Assembly (NCBI RefSeq): GCF_050943825.1
Contig: NZ_JBMNPX010000002.1
Location: 186,001-250,000, forward strand
Source of the DNA: Pseudoflavonifractor sp050943825
GTDB taxonomy: Bacteria; Bacillota; Clostridia; Oscillospirales; Oscillospiraceae
DNA length: 64,000 nt
Reading direction: 5' to 3'
The stretch's first letter is position 1, and each line of letters starts with the position of its first letter. The position numbers and the translations under genes were made by a program. Shown piece after piece: positions 34,095 to 41,711 of this stretch. The notes beneath the pieces are model-generated. The model ran no database searches. It had not been told where the DNA came from and worked only from the letters and a program-made list of their open reading frames with translations.

Positions 34095-34741
34095 CCCTGG
34101 AGGCGGACTACGGCGAGATATGCCGGTACTTAGGCTACCGGAAAGACACGCCGCCGGACAGCGGCATGGAGCAGACCATCCGCTCCTGCGCCAGGCGGCT
34201 GGAGCAGGCGGTTACGCCCCGGTGGGTGAGCCGGGAATTTCCCCTCACCCATCTGCCCGATGGGACGCTGGAACTGGGGGAGGTCCGGGTGGAGAGCAAG
34301 AGCCTGTCCCGTAATCTGAAGGGCTGCGAGCGGGTGATCTTCTTCGCCGCTACCCTGGGGGTGGAGGCCGACCGGCTCATCGCAAGAGCCACCGCCGTTC
34401 GGATGAGCGAGGCGGTGATTCTCCAGGCCGCGGCAGCCTCCCTCATCGAGGTGTGCTGCGACAATGCCTGCGAGGAGCTGCGCCTTGAAGCGGAGGGGGA
34501 GGGCTGGTATCTCCGGCCCCGGTTCAGCCCCGGCTACGGGGACTTCTCCATCGCCCACCAGCGGGATATCACAACCCTGCTCCAGACTCCGGCCAGAATC
34601 GGCCTGACGGTGACGGAGCAGATGCTGCTGGCCCCCATGAAGTCGGTCACCGCGGTGATCGGCATGTCCCGCCAGGCGGCGCCCTGTCACCGGCAGGGCT
34701 GTGAGGCCTGCGATAAGACCGACTGCGCCTTTCGCAGATAA
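34091..34741 (+). CDS. Free-standing MetH reactivation domain
   Basis: 216 residues related to the C-terminal SAM-binding domain of cobalamin-dependent methionine synthase, which remethylates B12 when it becomes oxidised. Segments RFSPGYGDFSIAHQ and TVTEQMLLAPMKSVTAVIG match the domain's SAM-binding region (R-x-SPGYG). The Cys-rich tail (CHRQGCEACDKTDC) is typical of the clostridial stand-alone form. The start is GTG 34091, overlapping the metF stop as GTGA. The adjacent MetH lacks this domain. Confidence 0.9.
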   Translation: MTLEADYGEICRYLGYRKDTPPDSGMEQTIRSCARRLEQAVTPRWVSREFPLTHLPDGTLELGEVRVESKSLSRNLKGCERVIFFAATLGVEADRLIARATAVRMSEAVILQAAAASLIEVCCDNACEELRLEAEGEGWYLRPRFSPGYGDFSIAHQRDITTLLQTPARIGLTVTEQMLLAPMKSVTAVIGMSRQAAPCHRQGCEACDKTDCAFRR

Positions 34742-34753
34742 CAGGAGGAACCT

Positions 34754-37153
34754 ATGAGTTTTTTGGAGAAACTGGGGCGTGAGCGCCTCTTTTTTGACGG
34801 CGGCACCGGCACCCTGCTGCAGGCCCAGGGCCTGAAGGGCGGCGAGCTGCCCGAGACCTGGAACCTGCGCTATCCCGAGCGGATTCAGGCCGTGCATAAG
34901 GCCTATCTGGAGGCGGGAAGCCACGTCATCTGCACCAACACCTTTGGGGCTAACGCCCTGAAATTCCCCGATGGCGGAGAGTGGGACCTGGACGAGATTG
35001 TCCGGGCTGCCGTGGACAATGCCAAGAAGGCCAGAGCGGAGGCGGGACGCGAGGCCGACGCCTACATCGCCCTGGACATGGGCCCCACCGGGCGGCTGCT
35101 GCGTCCCATGGGGGACCTGGACTTTGAGGACGCGGTGGCGCTGTTTGCCCGGGTGGTCCGGGTGGGCGCCCAGGCGGGCGCCGACCTGGTGCTCATTGAG
35201 ACCATGAGCGACGGCTACGAGGCCAAGGCGGCCGTGCTGGCGGCCAAGGAGAACAGCGACCTGCCCGTGGTGGTGACCACGGTGTACGACGAGAACGGCA
35301 AGATGCTCACCGGCGGCACCATCGCCTCCACCGTGGCCCTGCTGGAGGGCCTGCGGGTGGACGCCCTGGGCGTCAATTGCGGCATGGGCCCGGAGCAGAT
35401 GCTTCCCCTGGCCGAGGAGCTGGTGAAGCTGGCCTCTGTCCCCGTGGTAGTCAACCCCAACGCCGGCCTGCCCCGGCGTGAGGGGGACAAGACCGTGTTC
35501 GACGTGGACCCGGAGCGGTTCGCCGCTGTCATGGAGCGCATCGCCAAGCTGGGCGTGTGGGGTCTGGGCGGCTGCTGCGGCACCACCCCCGACCATATCC
35601 GCGCCCTCACCGCCGCCTGCCGGGACATCCCCGTCACTCCGCCAGAGCGTAAGGGGCGGACCGTGGTGTCCTCCTTCTCTCAGGCGGTGGAGATTGGCCC
35701 CATGCCCGTCATCATCGGCGAGCGCATCAACCCCACCGGCAAGAAGCGCTTCAAGGAGGCTCTGCGCAGCCACGACCTGGAGTATATTCTGAATGAAGGC
35801 TTTGCCCAGGAGGAGGCGGGGGCCCACATTCTGGACGTAAACGTGGGCCTGCCCGAGATTGACGAGCCCGCCATGCTGGAGGAGGCGGTGTGCGCCCTCC
35901 AGAGCGTCATCCCCCTGCCCCTGCAGATTGACACCTCCGACACCCAGGCCATGGCCCGTGCCATGCGCCGCTACAACGGCAAGCCCATGATCAACTCGGT
36001 CAGCGGTAAGGCGGAGAGCATGGCGGCGGTGTTCCCTCTGGTGCGCAGGTACGGCGGCGTGGTGGTGGGCCTGGCCCTGGACGAGGGCGGCATCCCCGAG
36101 ACCGCTGAGGGCCGCCTGGCGGTGGCCCGGAAGATTTACAGCACCGCCGCTGAGTACGGCATCCCCCCGGAGGACATCGTAATTGACGGCCTGACCCTCA
36201 CCGTCTCCTCTGAGCCCAGGGCGGCTGTGGTCACCCTGGAGACCCTCCGGCGGGTGCGGGACGAGCTGGGCGGCCATACCATTCTGGGCGTGTCCAACGT
36301 GTCCTTCGGCCTGCCCCGGCGGGACATCATCAACGCCAATTTCTTCGCCATGGCCCTGGAGGCCGGGCTGTCCTGCGCCATCATCAACCCTCTGGCCGAG
36401 GGCATGATGGGCGCCTGGCGGTCCTACTGCGCTCTTGCCGGGCTGGACAGCCAGTGCGGCGGCTATATCGGGGCGTACAGCGGCCAGACCGCCGCCCCCG
36501 CTGTGCCCGCTTCCGGGACAGACCTGTCCCTGGAGGAGTGTGTGATGCGGGGCATGCAGGAGGGCGCGGCCCAGGCCGCCCGGTCGGCCCTGGACAAGGG
36601 CGCACAGCCCCTGGAGCTGGTCAACAGCGCCCTCATTCCCGCCCTGGACAAGGTGGGTCAGGGCTTTGAGAAAAAGACCCTCTTTCTGCCCCAGCTGCTC
36701 ATGAGCGCCGAGGCGGCAAAGGCCGCCTTTGAGGTGGTTAAGGCCGCCATGGCCAGTGAGCCTCAGGAGAAGCAGGGCAAGGTGGTGCTGGCTACCGTCA
36801 AGGGAGATATCCACGACATCGGCAAGAACATCGTCAAGGTCCTGCTGGAGAATTACGGCTTTGAGGTGGTGGACCTGGGCAAGGACGTGGCCCCGGAGAA
36901 GATTGTGGAGGCTGCCGCTGCCCCTGATATCCGGCTGGTGGGCCTGAGCGCCCTCATGACCACCACGGTGGTCAGCATGGAGGAGACCATCAAGGCCCTG
37001 CGGCAGAGCGGCAGCGGCGTCAAGGTGGTGGTAGGCGGCGCGGTGCTCACACAGGAGTACGCCGACAGCATCGGCGCGGACTGCTGCGCCAGGGACGCCA
37101 TGGCCACCGTCCGCTACGCCAAGGAAGTCTACAAAACGGAGGAGAAGGCATGA
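34754..37153 (+). CDS. metH: Cobalamin-dependent methionine synthase (without activation domain)
   Basis: 799 residues against about 1,200 for the full-length enzyme. The homocysteine domain (1-290) has zinc ligands Cys209, Cys274 and Cys275. The pterin-binding domain (about 310-560) starts GPMPVIIGERINPTG. The cap (580-665) and B12 domains (670-799) follow, with DIHDIG placing the cobalt-ligating His at 687. The reactivation domain is the separate gene just upstream. AGGAGG precedes the ATG. Its end overlaps the next gene by 4 bases. Confidence 0.96.
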   Translation: MSFLEKLGRERLFFDGGTGTLLQAQGLKGGELPETWNLRYPERIQAVHKAYLEAGSHVICTNTFGANALKFPDGGEWDLDEIVRAAVDNAKKARAEAGREADAYIALDMGPTGRLLRPMGDLDFEDAVALFARVVRVGAQAGADLVLIETMSDGYEAKAAVLAAKENSDLPVVVTTVYDENGKMLTGGTIASTVALLEGLRVDALGVNCGMGPEQMLPLAEELVKLASVPVVVNPNAGLPRREGDKTVFDVDPERFAAVMERIAKLGVWGLGGCCGTTPDHIRALTAACRDIPVTPPERKGRTVVSSFSQAVEIGPMPVIIGERINPTGKKRFKEALRSHDLEYILNEGFAQEEAGAHILDVNVGLPEIDEPAMLEEAVCALQSVIPLPLQIDTSDTQAMARAMRRYNGKPMINSVSGKAESMAAVFPLVRRYGGVVVGLALDEGGIPETAEGRLAVARKIYSTAAEYGIPPEDIVIDGLTLTVSSEPRAAVVTLETLRRVRDELGGHTILGVSNVSFGLPRRDIINANFFAMALEAGLSCAIINPLAEGMMGAWRSYCALAGLDSQCGGYIGAYSGQTAAPAVPASGTDLSLEECVMRGMQEGAAQAARSALDKGAQPLELVNSALIPALDKVGQGFEKKTLFLPQLLMSAEAAKAAFEVVKAAMASEPQEKQGKVVLATVKGDIHDIGKNIVKVLLENYGFEVVDLGKDVAPEKIVEAAAAPDIRLVGLSALMTTTVVSMEETIKALRQSGSGVKVVVGGAVLTQEYADSIGADCCARDAMATVRYAKEVYKTEEKA

Positions 37154-37716
37154 AAAACTGGGAAGCGCTCCAGGCCGAGTGTATGGCCTGCCGGAAATGC
37201 GCCCTGGCTGAGACCCGCCACAACGTGGTGTTCGGCTCCGGAAACCCCAACGCTGAGGTCATGTTCATCGGCGAGGGTCCCGGCGAGCAGGAGGACCTGA
37301 AGGGGGAGGCCTTTGTGGGCCGGGCGGGTAAGCTGCTGGACGACATGCTGGAGATCATCGACCTGGACAGGAGCAAAATCTATATCACCAACATGGTCAA
37401 GTGCCGTCCGCCCCAGAACCGGGACCCCCTCAACGTGGAGCAGGAGGCCTGCATCGGCTATCTGCGCAACCAGGTAGCCATCATCCGGCCCAAGATTATC
37501 GTCTGTCTGGGCCGGATTGCCGCCATGAAGCTGATCAAAGAGGACTTCAAAATCACCAGGGAGCACGGCCAGTGGGTGGAGAAGGCGGGGGTACAGATGA
37601 CCGCCATGTACCACCCGGCGGCCCTGCTGCGCAACCCGGGCTGGCGCCCCGCCGCCTTTGAGGACCTGAAGTCCCTCCAGGCCAAAATCAAGGAAATCTG
37701 TACCAGAACCTATTGA
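37150..37716 (+). CDS. Uracil-DNA glycosylase, family 4 type
   Basis: 188 residues, an iron-sulfur uracil-DNA glycosylase that removes uracil arising from cytosine deamination. CMACRKC near the N-terminus and two later cysteines (CRPP, QEACIGYL) are the [4Fe-4S] ligands. GEGPGEQEDLKGEAFVGRAG is motif 1 and YHPAALLR is motif 2. It overlaps metH by ATGA, so repair is co-translated with methionine synthesis, probably without functional link. Confidence 0.93.
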   Translation: MKNWEALQAECMACRKCALAETRHNVVFGSGNPNAEVMFIGEGPGEQEDLKGEAFVGRAGKLLDDMLEIIDLDRSKIYITNMVKCRPPQNRDPLNVEQEACIGYLRNQVAIIRPKIIVCLGRIAAMKLIKEDFKITREHGQWVEKAGVQMTAMYHPAALLRNPGWRPAAFEDLKSLQAKIKEICTRTY

Positions 37717-37724
37717 GTGATAAG

Positions 37725-37768
37725 AAAAAATTCTCCTGCTGCCCCTTGGGACAGCAGGAGAATTTTTT
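37725..37768 (+). terminator. Terminator of the metF-metH-udg operon
   Basis: A perfect 17-bp stem (37725-37741/37752-37768) that contains the T6 run, just after the glycosylase stop. Confidence 0.92.
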
Positions 37769-37798
37769 CTATATAAGCAGATAAATCTTGGAAAAGGA

Positions 37799-37827
37799 TT
37801 GACAATCATATCCGGCACAGATACAAT
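37799..37827 (+). promoter_or_regulatory. Promoter of the nucleotidyltransferase-like pair
   Basis: TTGACA (37799-37804), 17 bases, TACAAT (37822-37827). This is one of the best consensus promoters in the window. Confidence 0.8.
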
Positions 37828-37885
37828 ACAATGATTTAGATTCCAAGTCTGAATGGTCGGTTGGGGAAAAGAAAGGAGAAGGTAT

Positions 37886-38584
37886 ATGTACCACTATTTG
37901 GATGACAGGGAATTTGAGCACAGAATGCGGCGCCTGGCGGGAAAAATCATGCAGAGCCTGTGCCATCGCTTGAAGGTCGAGTATGACATCGGGGCAAATT
38001 TCAAGCTGGTGGGCAGCGGCGGGCGCAATCTCATCCTGCAGAACGCCGACGAGCCGGTGGATTTGGACTACAATCTGGAAATTCTCAGATACCAGGACAT
38101 CAATAACGGCCGGGAACTCAAGGAGGGCGTCAGAAAGGCGTTCAATGAGGTGCTGAATGAACATAGATTCGGTGACTGCCAGGAATCCACCTCCTGCCTG
38201 GCAAGCCCAAGGATATATTTTACGAGAGGGAACAAAACGGAATTTTCCATCGATGTGTGTATCACAAAACGGGATGAAGCGGACTACTACCACAGACTGA
38301 TCCATGAAAAAACAGGGAGCATCGCTTACGACCGGTATTACTGGAATATTGTACGGAACTCAGCGGGACTCAGGGAAAAGGCAGACTGTATCAAAAACCA
38401 TGGAAAATGGGCGCAGCTGCGCGAGGAGTATCTGAAAATCAAAAACGGATACTTGAGCCGTAGCGGCCATACTGTCTGGCTGGGAAATATGTATGTGAAC
38501 CATCCGTCCTTTGTATGCTATATTGAGGCCGTAAACAATGTATATAATCAGATAATGCAAAGCGGATTCCGCATCATACTTTGA
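37886..38584 (+). CDS. Pol-beta-like nucleotidyltransferase candidate
   Basis: 232 residues. KLVGSGGRN (residues 33-41) followed by PVDLDYNLEI (about 54-63) and a later FSIDVCI (about 116-122) fit the GS...DxD...D layout of pol-beta superfamily nucleotidyltransferases, including metal-binding Asps. The rest is helical with many Tyr, Asn and Lys. I do not recognise the subfamily; MNT-like toxins, tRNA/antibiotic nucleotidyltransferases or signalling synthases are all possible. Composition is AT-richer than its neighbours, suggesting acquisition. The start is ATG 37886 behind AAAGGAG. A 58-residue acidic gene follows in the same transcript. Confidence 0.6.
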   Translation: MYHYLDDREFEHRMRRLAGKIMQSLCHRLKVEYDIGANFKLVGSGGRNLILQNADEPVDLDYNLEILRYQDINNGRELKEGVRKAFNEVLNEHRFGDCQESTSCLASPRIYFTRGNKTEFSIDVCITKRDEADYYHRLIHEKTGSIAYDRYYWNIVRNSAGLREKADCIKNHGKWAQLREEYLKIKNGYLSRSGHTVWLGNMYVNHPSFVCYIEAVNNVYNQIMQSGFRIIL

Positions 38585-38619
38585 CAGCGGAGACGCAAGA
38601 GAAAGGAGAACGGTATTCT

Positions 38620-38796
38620 ATGGGAAAGCATTTCTTTGACTATGACGACGGGGACTTTGCATACGCCATCTCAGACCGCATGGCAATTGATTCCGATGGG
38701 GACCTGCTGATGCGGATGGACGACCACATGGCGATGGACATGGATTCCGGGGAACTGCATATGATTTCGGACTGGTCCCGTGAGGAAGAGGAATGA
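38620..38796 (+). CDS. Small acidic Asp/Met-rich protein, 58 residues
   Basis: MGKHFFDYDDGDFAYAISDR opens a very acidic peptide with repeated 'D.L..RMDDHMAMDMDSGE' character and a Glu-rich end; it is strongly negative, with no cysteine. The start is ATG 38620 behind AAAGGAG; the longer frame from a TTG at 38581 contains that ribosome site and is rejected. It lies 35 bases after the nucleotidyltransferase-like gene and shares its promoter and terminator. It could be a partner or inhibitor of it. Confidence 0.7.
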   Translation: MGKHFFDYDDGDFAYAISDRMAIDSDGDLLMRMDDHMAMDMDSGELHMISDWSREEEE

Positions 38797-38810
38797 AGTG
38801 AAAAAGAGAA

Positions 38811-38846
38811 AAAGCCGCCCGCTGTCTTGTACAGCGGGCGGTTTTT
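38811..38846. terminator. Bidirectional terminator
   Basis: An AAAGCCGCCCGCTGT stem with its complement (38811-38845), T5 on the plus strand and T-rich on the minus strand, between convergent genes. Confidence 0.9.
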
Positions 38847-38855
38847 GTATATGGG

Positions 38856-39188
38856 TTACAGGTCCTGGAGGTTCATGCGCGTGACCTCATCCTGCGACTG
38901 GAGACGGCGGCGGGTGAGACAGTAGATGACGATGTATACCGCGGTGGGCAGATTGAGCACGACCAGCAGGAGAAGAGACATCAGCACGCCCATAGGGGAG
39001 AGGGAAACCATATTGAACAGGAACAGGAGGGACAGAGCCACGGAAGCGATGCCGGAGAGAGCAGGGATAATCAGCCCGGGCCAGGGGGGGGGCGTCAGGC
39101 GGGAGAGCAGGTACTGCACCGCGCCAAGGACGCAGGTGGGGATGGTCAAGAGGACCAGAAGAACAACAAGGGACATGGGGACGGACAT
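38856..39188 (-). CDS. Three-helix membrane protein
   Basis: 110 residues with hydrophobic segments at about 5-27, 38-60 and 66-90 and a basic, charged cytosolic C-terminus (TRRRLQSQDEVTR). The start is ATG 39188, six bases behind GGAGTG. It follows a DUF2089-type regulator with only 5 bases between them, as small integral membrane proteins often do beside such regulators. The regulator may control or be inhibited by it. Function unknown. Confidence 0.7.
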   Translation of the reverse strand: MSVPMSLVVLLVLLTIPTCVLGAVQYLLSRLTPPPWPGLIIPALSGIASVALSLLFLFNMVSLSPMGVLMSLLLLVVLNLPTAVYIVIYCLTRRRLQSQDEVTRMNLQDL

Positions 39189-39193
39189 ACAAT

Positions 39194-39490
39194 TCACTCC
39201 TTTTTCTGCCTGCGGTACTCCTGAATCAGGAGCTTTGCCGTGTCGAAGTCCAGCTTCTCATTGACGGCCAGGCGTTTGATCAATGCCACATAGGGGTCCT
39301 GGTCGGCCTCCTCGCTGAGCCGGATTTTCTGGATCAGCCGGTCCAGCCGGAGGCGGACGGTGGGGTAGGACACGCCGTACTGCCCGGCGATGTCCTTGAG
39401 GGAGCCGGAGCACAGGAGAAAATTGCGGATAAAGGCCGCGTCTTCCTCCTCCAGTCCGGCCATCCAGCCTGGAACCCGGTCAATGGACAT
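39194..39490 (-). CDS. DUF2089-like helix-turn-helix regulator
   Basis: 98 residues. The core WMAGLEEEDAAFIRNFLL followed by GSLKDIAGQYGVSYPTVRLRLDRLI is the helix-turn-helix of DUF2089-type regulators, here without the N-terminal zinc ribbon. The start is ATG 39490, with AAAGGGTG 6 bases upstream; a longer in-frame start would add a hydrophobic, AT-rich tail that is really the promoter region. It is probably co-transcribed with the membrane gene. Confidence 0.8.
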   Translation of the reverse strand: MSIDRVPGWMAGLEEEDAAFIRNFLLCSGSLKDIAGQYGVSYPTVRLRLDRLIQKIRLSEEADQDPYVALIKRLAVNEKLDFDTAKLLIQEYRRQKKE

Positions 39491-39509
39491 GCGAATCACC
39501 CTTTCTGTG

Positions 39510-39549
39510 ACTTTCATAATATTAATATAAACTTTAATTTTATGAAAGT
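39510..39549. promoter_or_regulatory. Long inverted repeat upstream of the DUF2089-like gene
   Basis: ACTTTCATAA (39510-39519) and TTATGAAAGT (39540-39549) are perfect complements with a 20-base AT-rich centre, 20-60 bases before the start. Candidate autoregulatory operator. Confidence 0.5.
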
Positions 39550-39579
39550 TAAGATAAAAGAAAATAAAAATAAAATAAA

Positions 39580-39607
39580 GAAGTCCCCTTCGGAGGAAGG
39601 GGACTTC
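39580..39607 (-). terminator. Terminator of the V-ATPase operon
   Basis: An 11-bp stem (39580-39590/39597-39607) followed on the minus strand by an A/T-rich run with T-clusters, immediately after the subunit D stop. Confidence 0.82.
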
Positions 39608-39611
39608 TTTC

Positions 39612-40241
39612 TCAGGCACTTGTGCGGGAACGCTTCTTGTTCTGGAAGGCCTTGATGACCTTCAGGCGGGTGAACTCCTCCCGCTCCTTCTCCTCCAGCG
39701 CCTCGGTGATGAAGCGGATGGTGTCGTTGAAGCCGGGAATGACGATGTTCTGCAGGGCGTTGGCCCGCTTCTGGGTCTTTTTGATGGCGGTGGCCAGGCG
39801 GTAGATGGAGGTCTCCACCTCCGCCAGCTGGCGCACCAGCTCCTTCACCTTGTGGAACTTGAGGTAGCACTCGTCCAGCTCGGAGCTGGTGGAGGCGAAG
39901 CCGTATTCCGGCCGGACCGGAGCGGACCGGTCGGGGATATGGGGCAGCTCCACGCCCATGACCGAGCGGTACTGCACCTCCAGGCTCTCGTCCACGTCAA
40001 CGGCCTCGGCGATACGGTCGCAGATGCCCAGCTTGATGTTGGCGGTCTGGAGGGAGGCGTAGGCCTCGGTGAAGACGGTGTCGATCTGGTCCTGGACCTC
40101 CTTGGCGGTCTCCATCAGGGACATCATTTCCCGGATGAGGATGTTCCGCTTCCGGTCCATCAGCTCATAGCCCGTCTGAGCCAGGGCCCGGGAGCGCTTG
40201 GTGGCCATCAGGTTGCCTTTGGTTGGTAGGACAGCGGCCAT
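39612..40241 (-). CDS. ntpD: V/A-type ATPase subunit D
   Basis: 209 residues, the coiled-coil central shaft that couples rotation of the c-ring to the A3B3 head. The N-terminal 'PTKGNLMATKRSRALAQTGYELMDRKRNIL' pattern and the long helices at both ends match the family. Last gene of the nine-gene operon, 19 bases after subunit B. Confidence 0.94.
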   Translation of the reverse strand: MAAVLPTKGNLMATKRSRALAQTGYELMDRKRNILIREMMSLMETAKEVQDQIDTVFTEAYASLQTANIKLGICDRIAEAVDVDESLEVQYRSVMGVELPHIPDRSAPVRPEYGFASTSSELDECYLKFHKVKELVRQLAEVETSIYRLATAIKKTQKRANALQNIVIPGFNDTIRFITEALEEKEREEFTRLKVIKAFQNKKRSRTSA

Positions 40242-40260
40242 TTACGGGCCTCCTCTCAGG

Positions 40261-41688
40261 TTAGTTGAGCTTCCCGTCTCCGGCGGCGGATTCGGGGTTG
40301 AGAATGGTCTTGTAGGCGTCCTCCACATAGTGGGCCTCAATCATGGTGCTGCTCATACGGTCCAGCTCGCTCTTGGGCAGGATGCTCAGCAGCTTCCAGC
40401 CCAGGTCCAGGGTCTGGTCGATGGTGCGGTTGTCCACCATGTCCTGGTTGATGAACAGGGACTCAAAGGCCTTGCCGAACTCCAGGTACTTCTTGTCGAT
40501 GTCGCTCAGCTCGTCCTCGCCGATAACGCTGGCCAGGCTGCGGGCGTCCTGCACCTTGGAGTAGGACGCGAAGAGCTGGTTGGACAGGTCGGGGTGGTCG
40601 TCCCGGGTGAAGCCCTTGCCGATGCCGTCCTTCATCAAACGGGACAGGGAGGGCAGGATGGCGATGGGGGGATAGATACCCTTCTGGTCCATGTCCCGGT
40701 TGAGCACGATCTGACCCTCGGTAATGTAGCCGGTCAGGTCGGGGATGGGGTGGGTAATATCGTCGTTGGGCATGGTCAGGACGGGCACCTGGGTCACGGA
40801 GCCGGGGCGGCCCTTGATCATACCGGCGCGCTCGTAGAGGGAGGCCAGGTCGGAGTACAGGTAGGAGGGGAAGCCCTTACGGGAGGGAATCTCGCCCTTG
40901 GAGGAGGAGAACTCACGGACGGCCTCGCAGTAGGAGGTCATATCGGTCATGATGACCAGCACGTGGTAGCCCAGGTCAAAGGCCAGATACTCAGCGGCGG
41001 TGAGAGCGCAGCGGGGGGTCAGGATACGCTCGATGATGGGGTCGGAGGCCAGGTTCATGAACATGACCACCCGCTGGAGGGCGCCGGCCTCCTCGAAGTT
41101 GCGGCGGAAGAACTCGGCGGTGTCGTTCTTGACGCCCATGGCGGCGAACACGATGGCGAACTCGCCGTCCTGGTCACCGACCCGGGCCTGACGGACGATC
41201 TGGGCCGCCAGCTCGTTATGCTTCATGCCGGAGCCGGAGAAGATGGGCAGCTTCTGACCGCGGATCAGGGTGGAGCAGCCGTCAATGGCGGAGATGCCGG
41301 TGTAGATGCAGGAGCGGGGGTACTGGCGGGACACCGGGTTGATGGCGGCGCCGTTGATGTTGCGGCGCTGCTCGGGGTAGATCTCGCCCAGGCCGTCAAT
41401 GGGCCGGCCGGCGCCGTCGAAGATACGGCCCAGCATCTCGTGGGAGAGGGCGATATCCATGGGCTTGCCGGTGAAGTGGGTGCGGGCATTTTCCAGGGAG
41501 ATGCCCTTGGTGCCCTCAAAGACCTGGAGAATGACCTTGTCGCCGTCAATCATGATGACGCGGCCGTAGCGGCGCTCGCCGCTCTCCAGGGTGATTTCGG
41601 CCATCTCGTCGTAGGCCACGTCCTCCACGCCCTGAAGGGCGATCAGAGAACCGGACAGCTCGGACAGGCCGATATATTCCATGCGCAT
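40261..41688 (-). CDS. ntpB: V/A-type ATPase subunit B
   Basis: 475 residues, the non-catalytic nucleotide-site subunit of the head. It keeps the family strings LPIFSGSGMKHNELAAQI (a degenerate P-loop) and 'PSLSRLMKDGIGKGFTR DDH' in pieces. It precedes subunit D and follows A, the usual order. Confidence 0.96.
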   Translation of the reverse strand: MRMEYIGLSELSGSLIALQGVEDVAYDEMAEITLESGERRYGRVIMIDGDKVILQVFEGTKGISLENARTHFTGKPMDIALSHEMLGRIFDGAGRPIDGLGEIYPEQRRNINGAAINPVSRQYPRSCIYTGISAIDGCSTLIRGQKLPIFSGSGMKHNELAAQIVRQARVGDQDGEFAIVFAAMGVKNDTAEFFRRNFEEAGALQRVVMFMNLASDPIIERILTPRCALTAAEYLAFDLGYHVLVIMTDMTSYCEAVREFSSSKGEIPSRKGFPSYLYSDLASLYERAGMIKGRPGSVTQVPVLTMPNDDITHPIPDLTGYITEGQIVLNRDMDQKGIYPPIAILPSLSRLMKDGIGKGFTRDDHPDLSNQLFASYSKVQDARSLASVIGEDELSDIDKKYLEFGKAFESLFINQDMVDNRTIDQTLDLGWKLLSILPKSELDRMSSTMIEAHYVEDAYKTILNPESAAGDGKLN

Positions 41689-41711
41689 AAAATCACCTCA
41701 AAAATCTCGTC

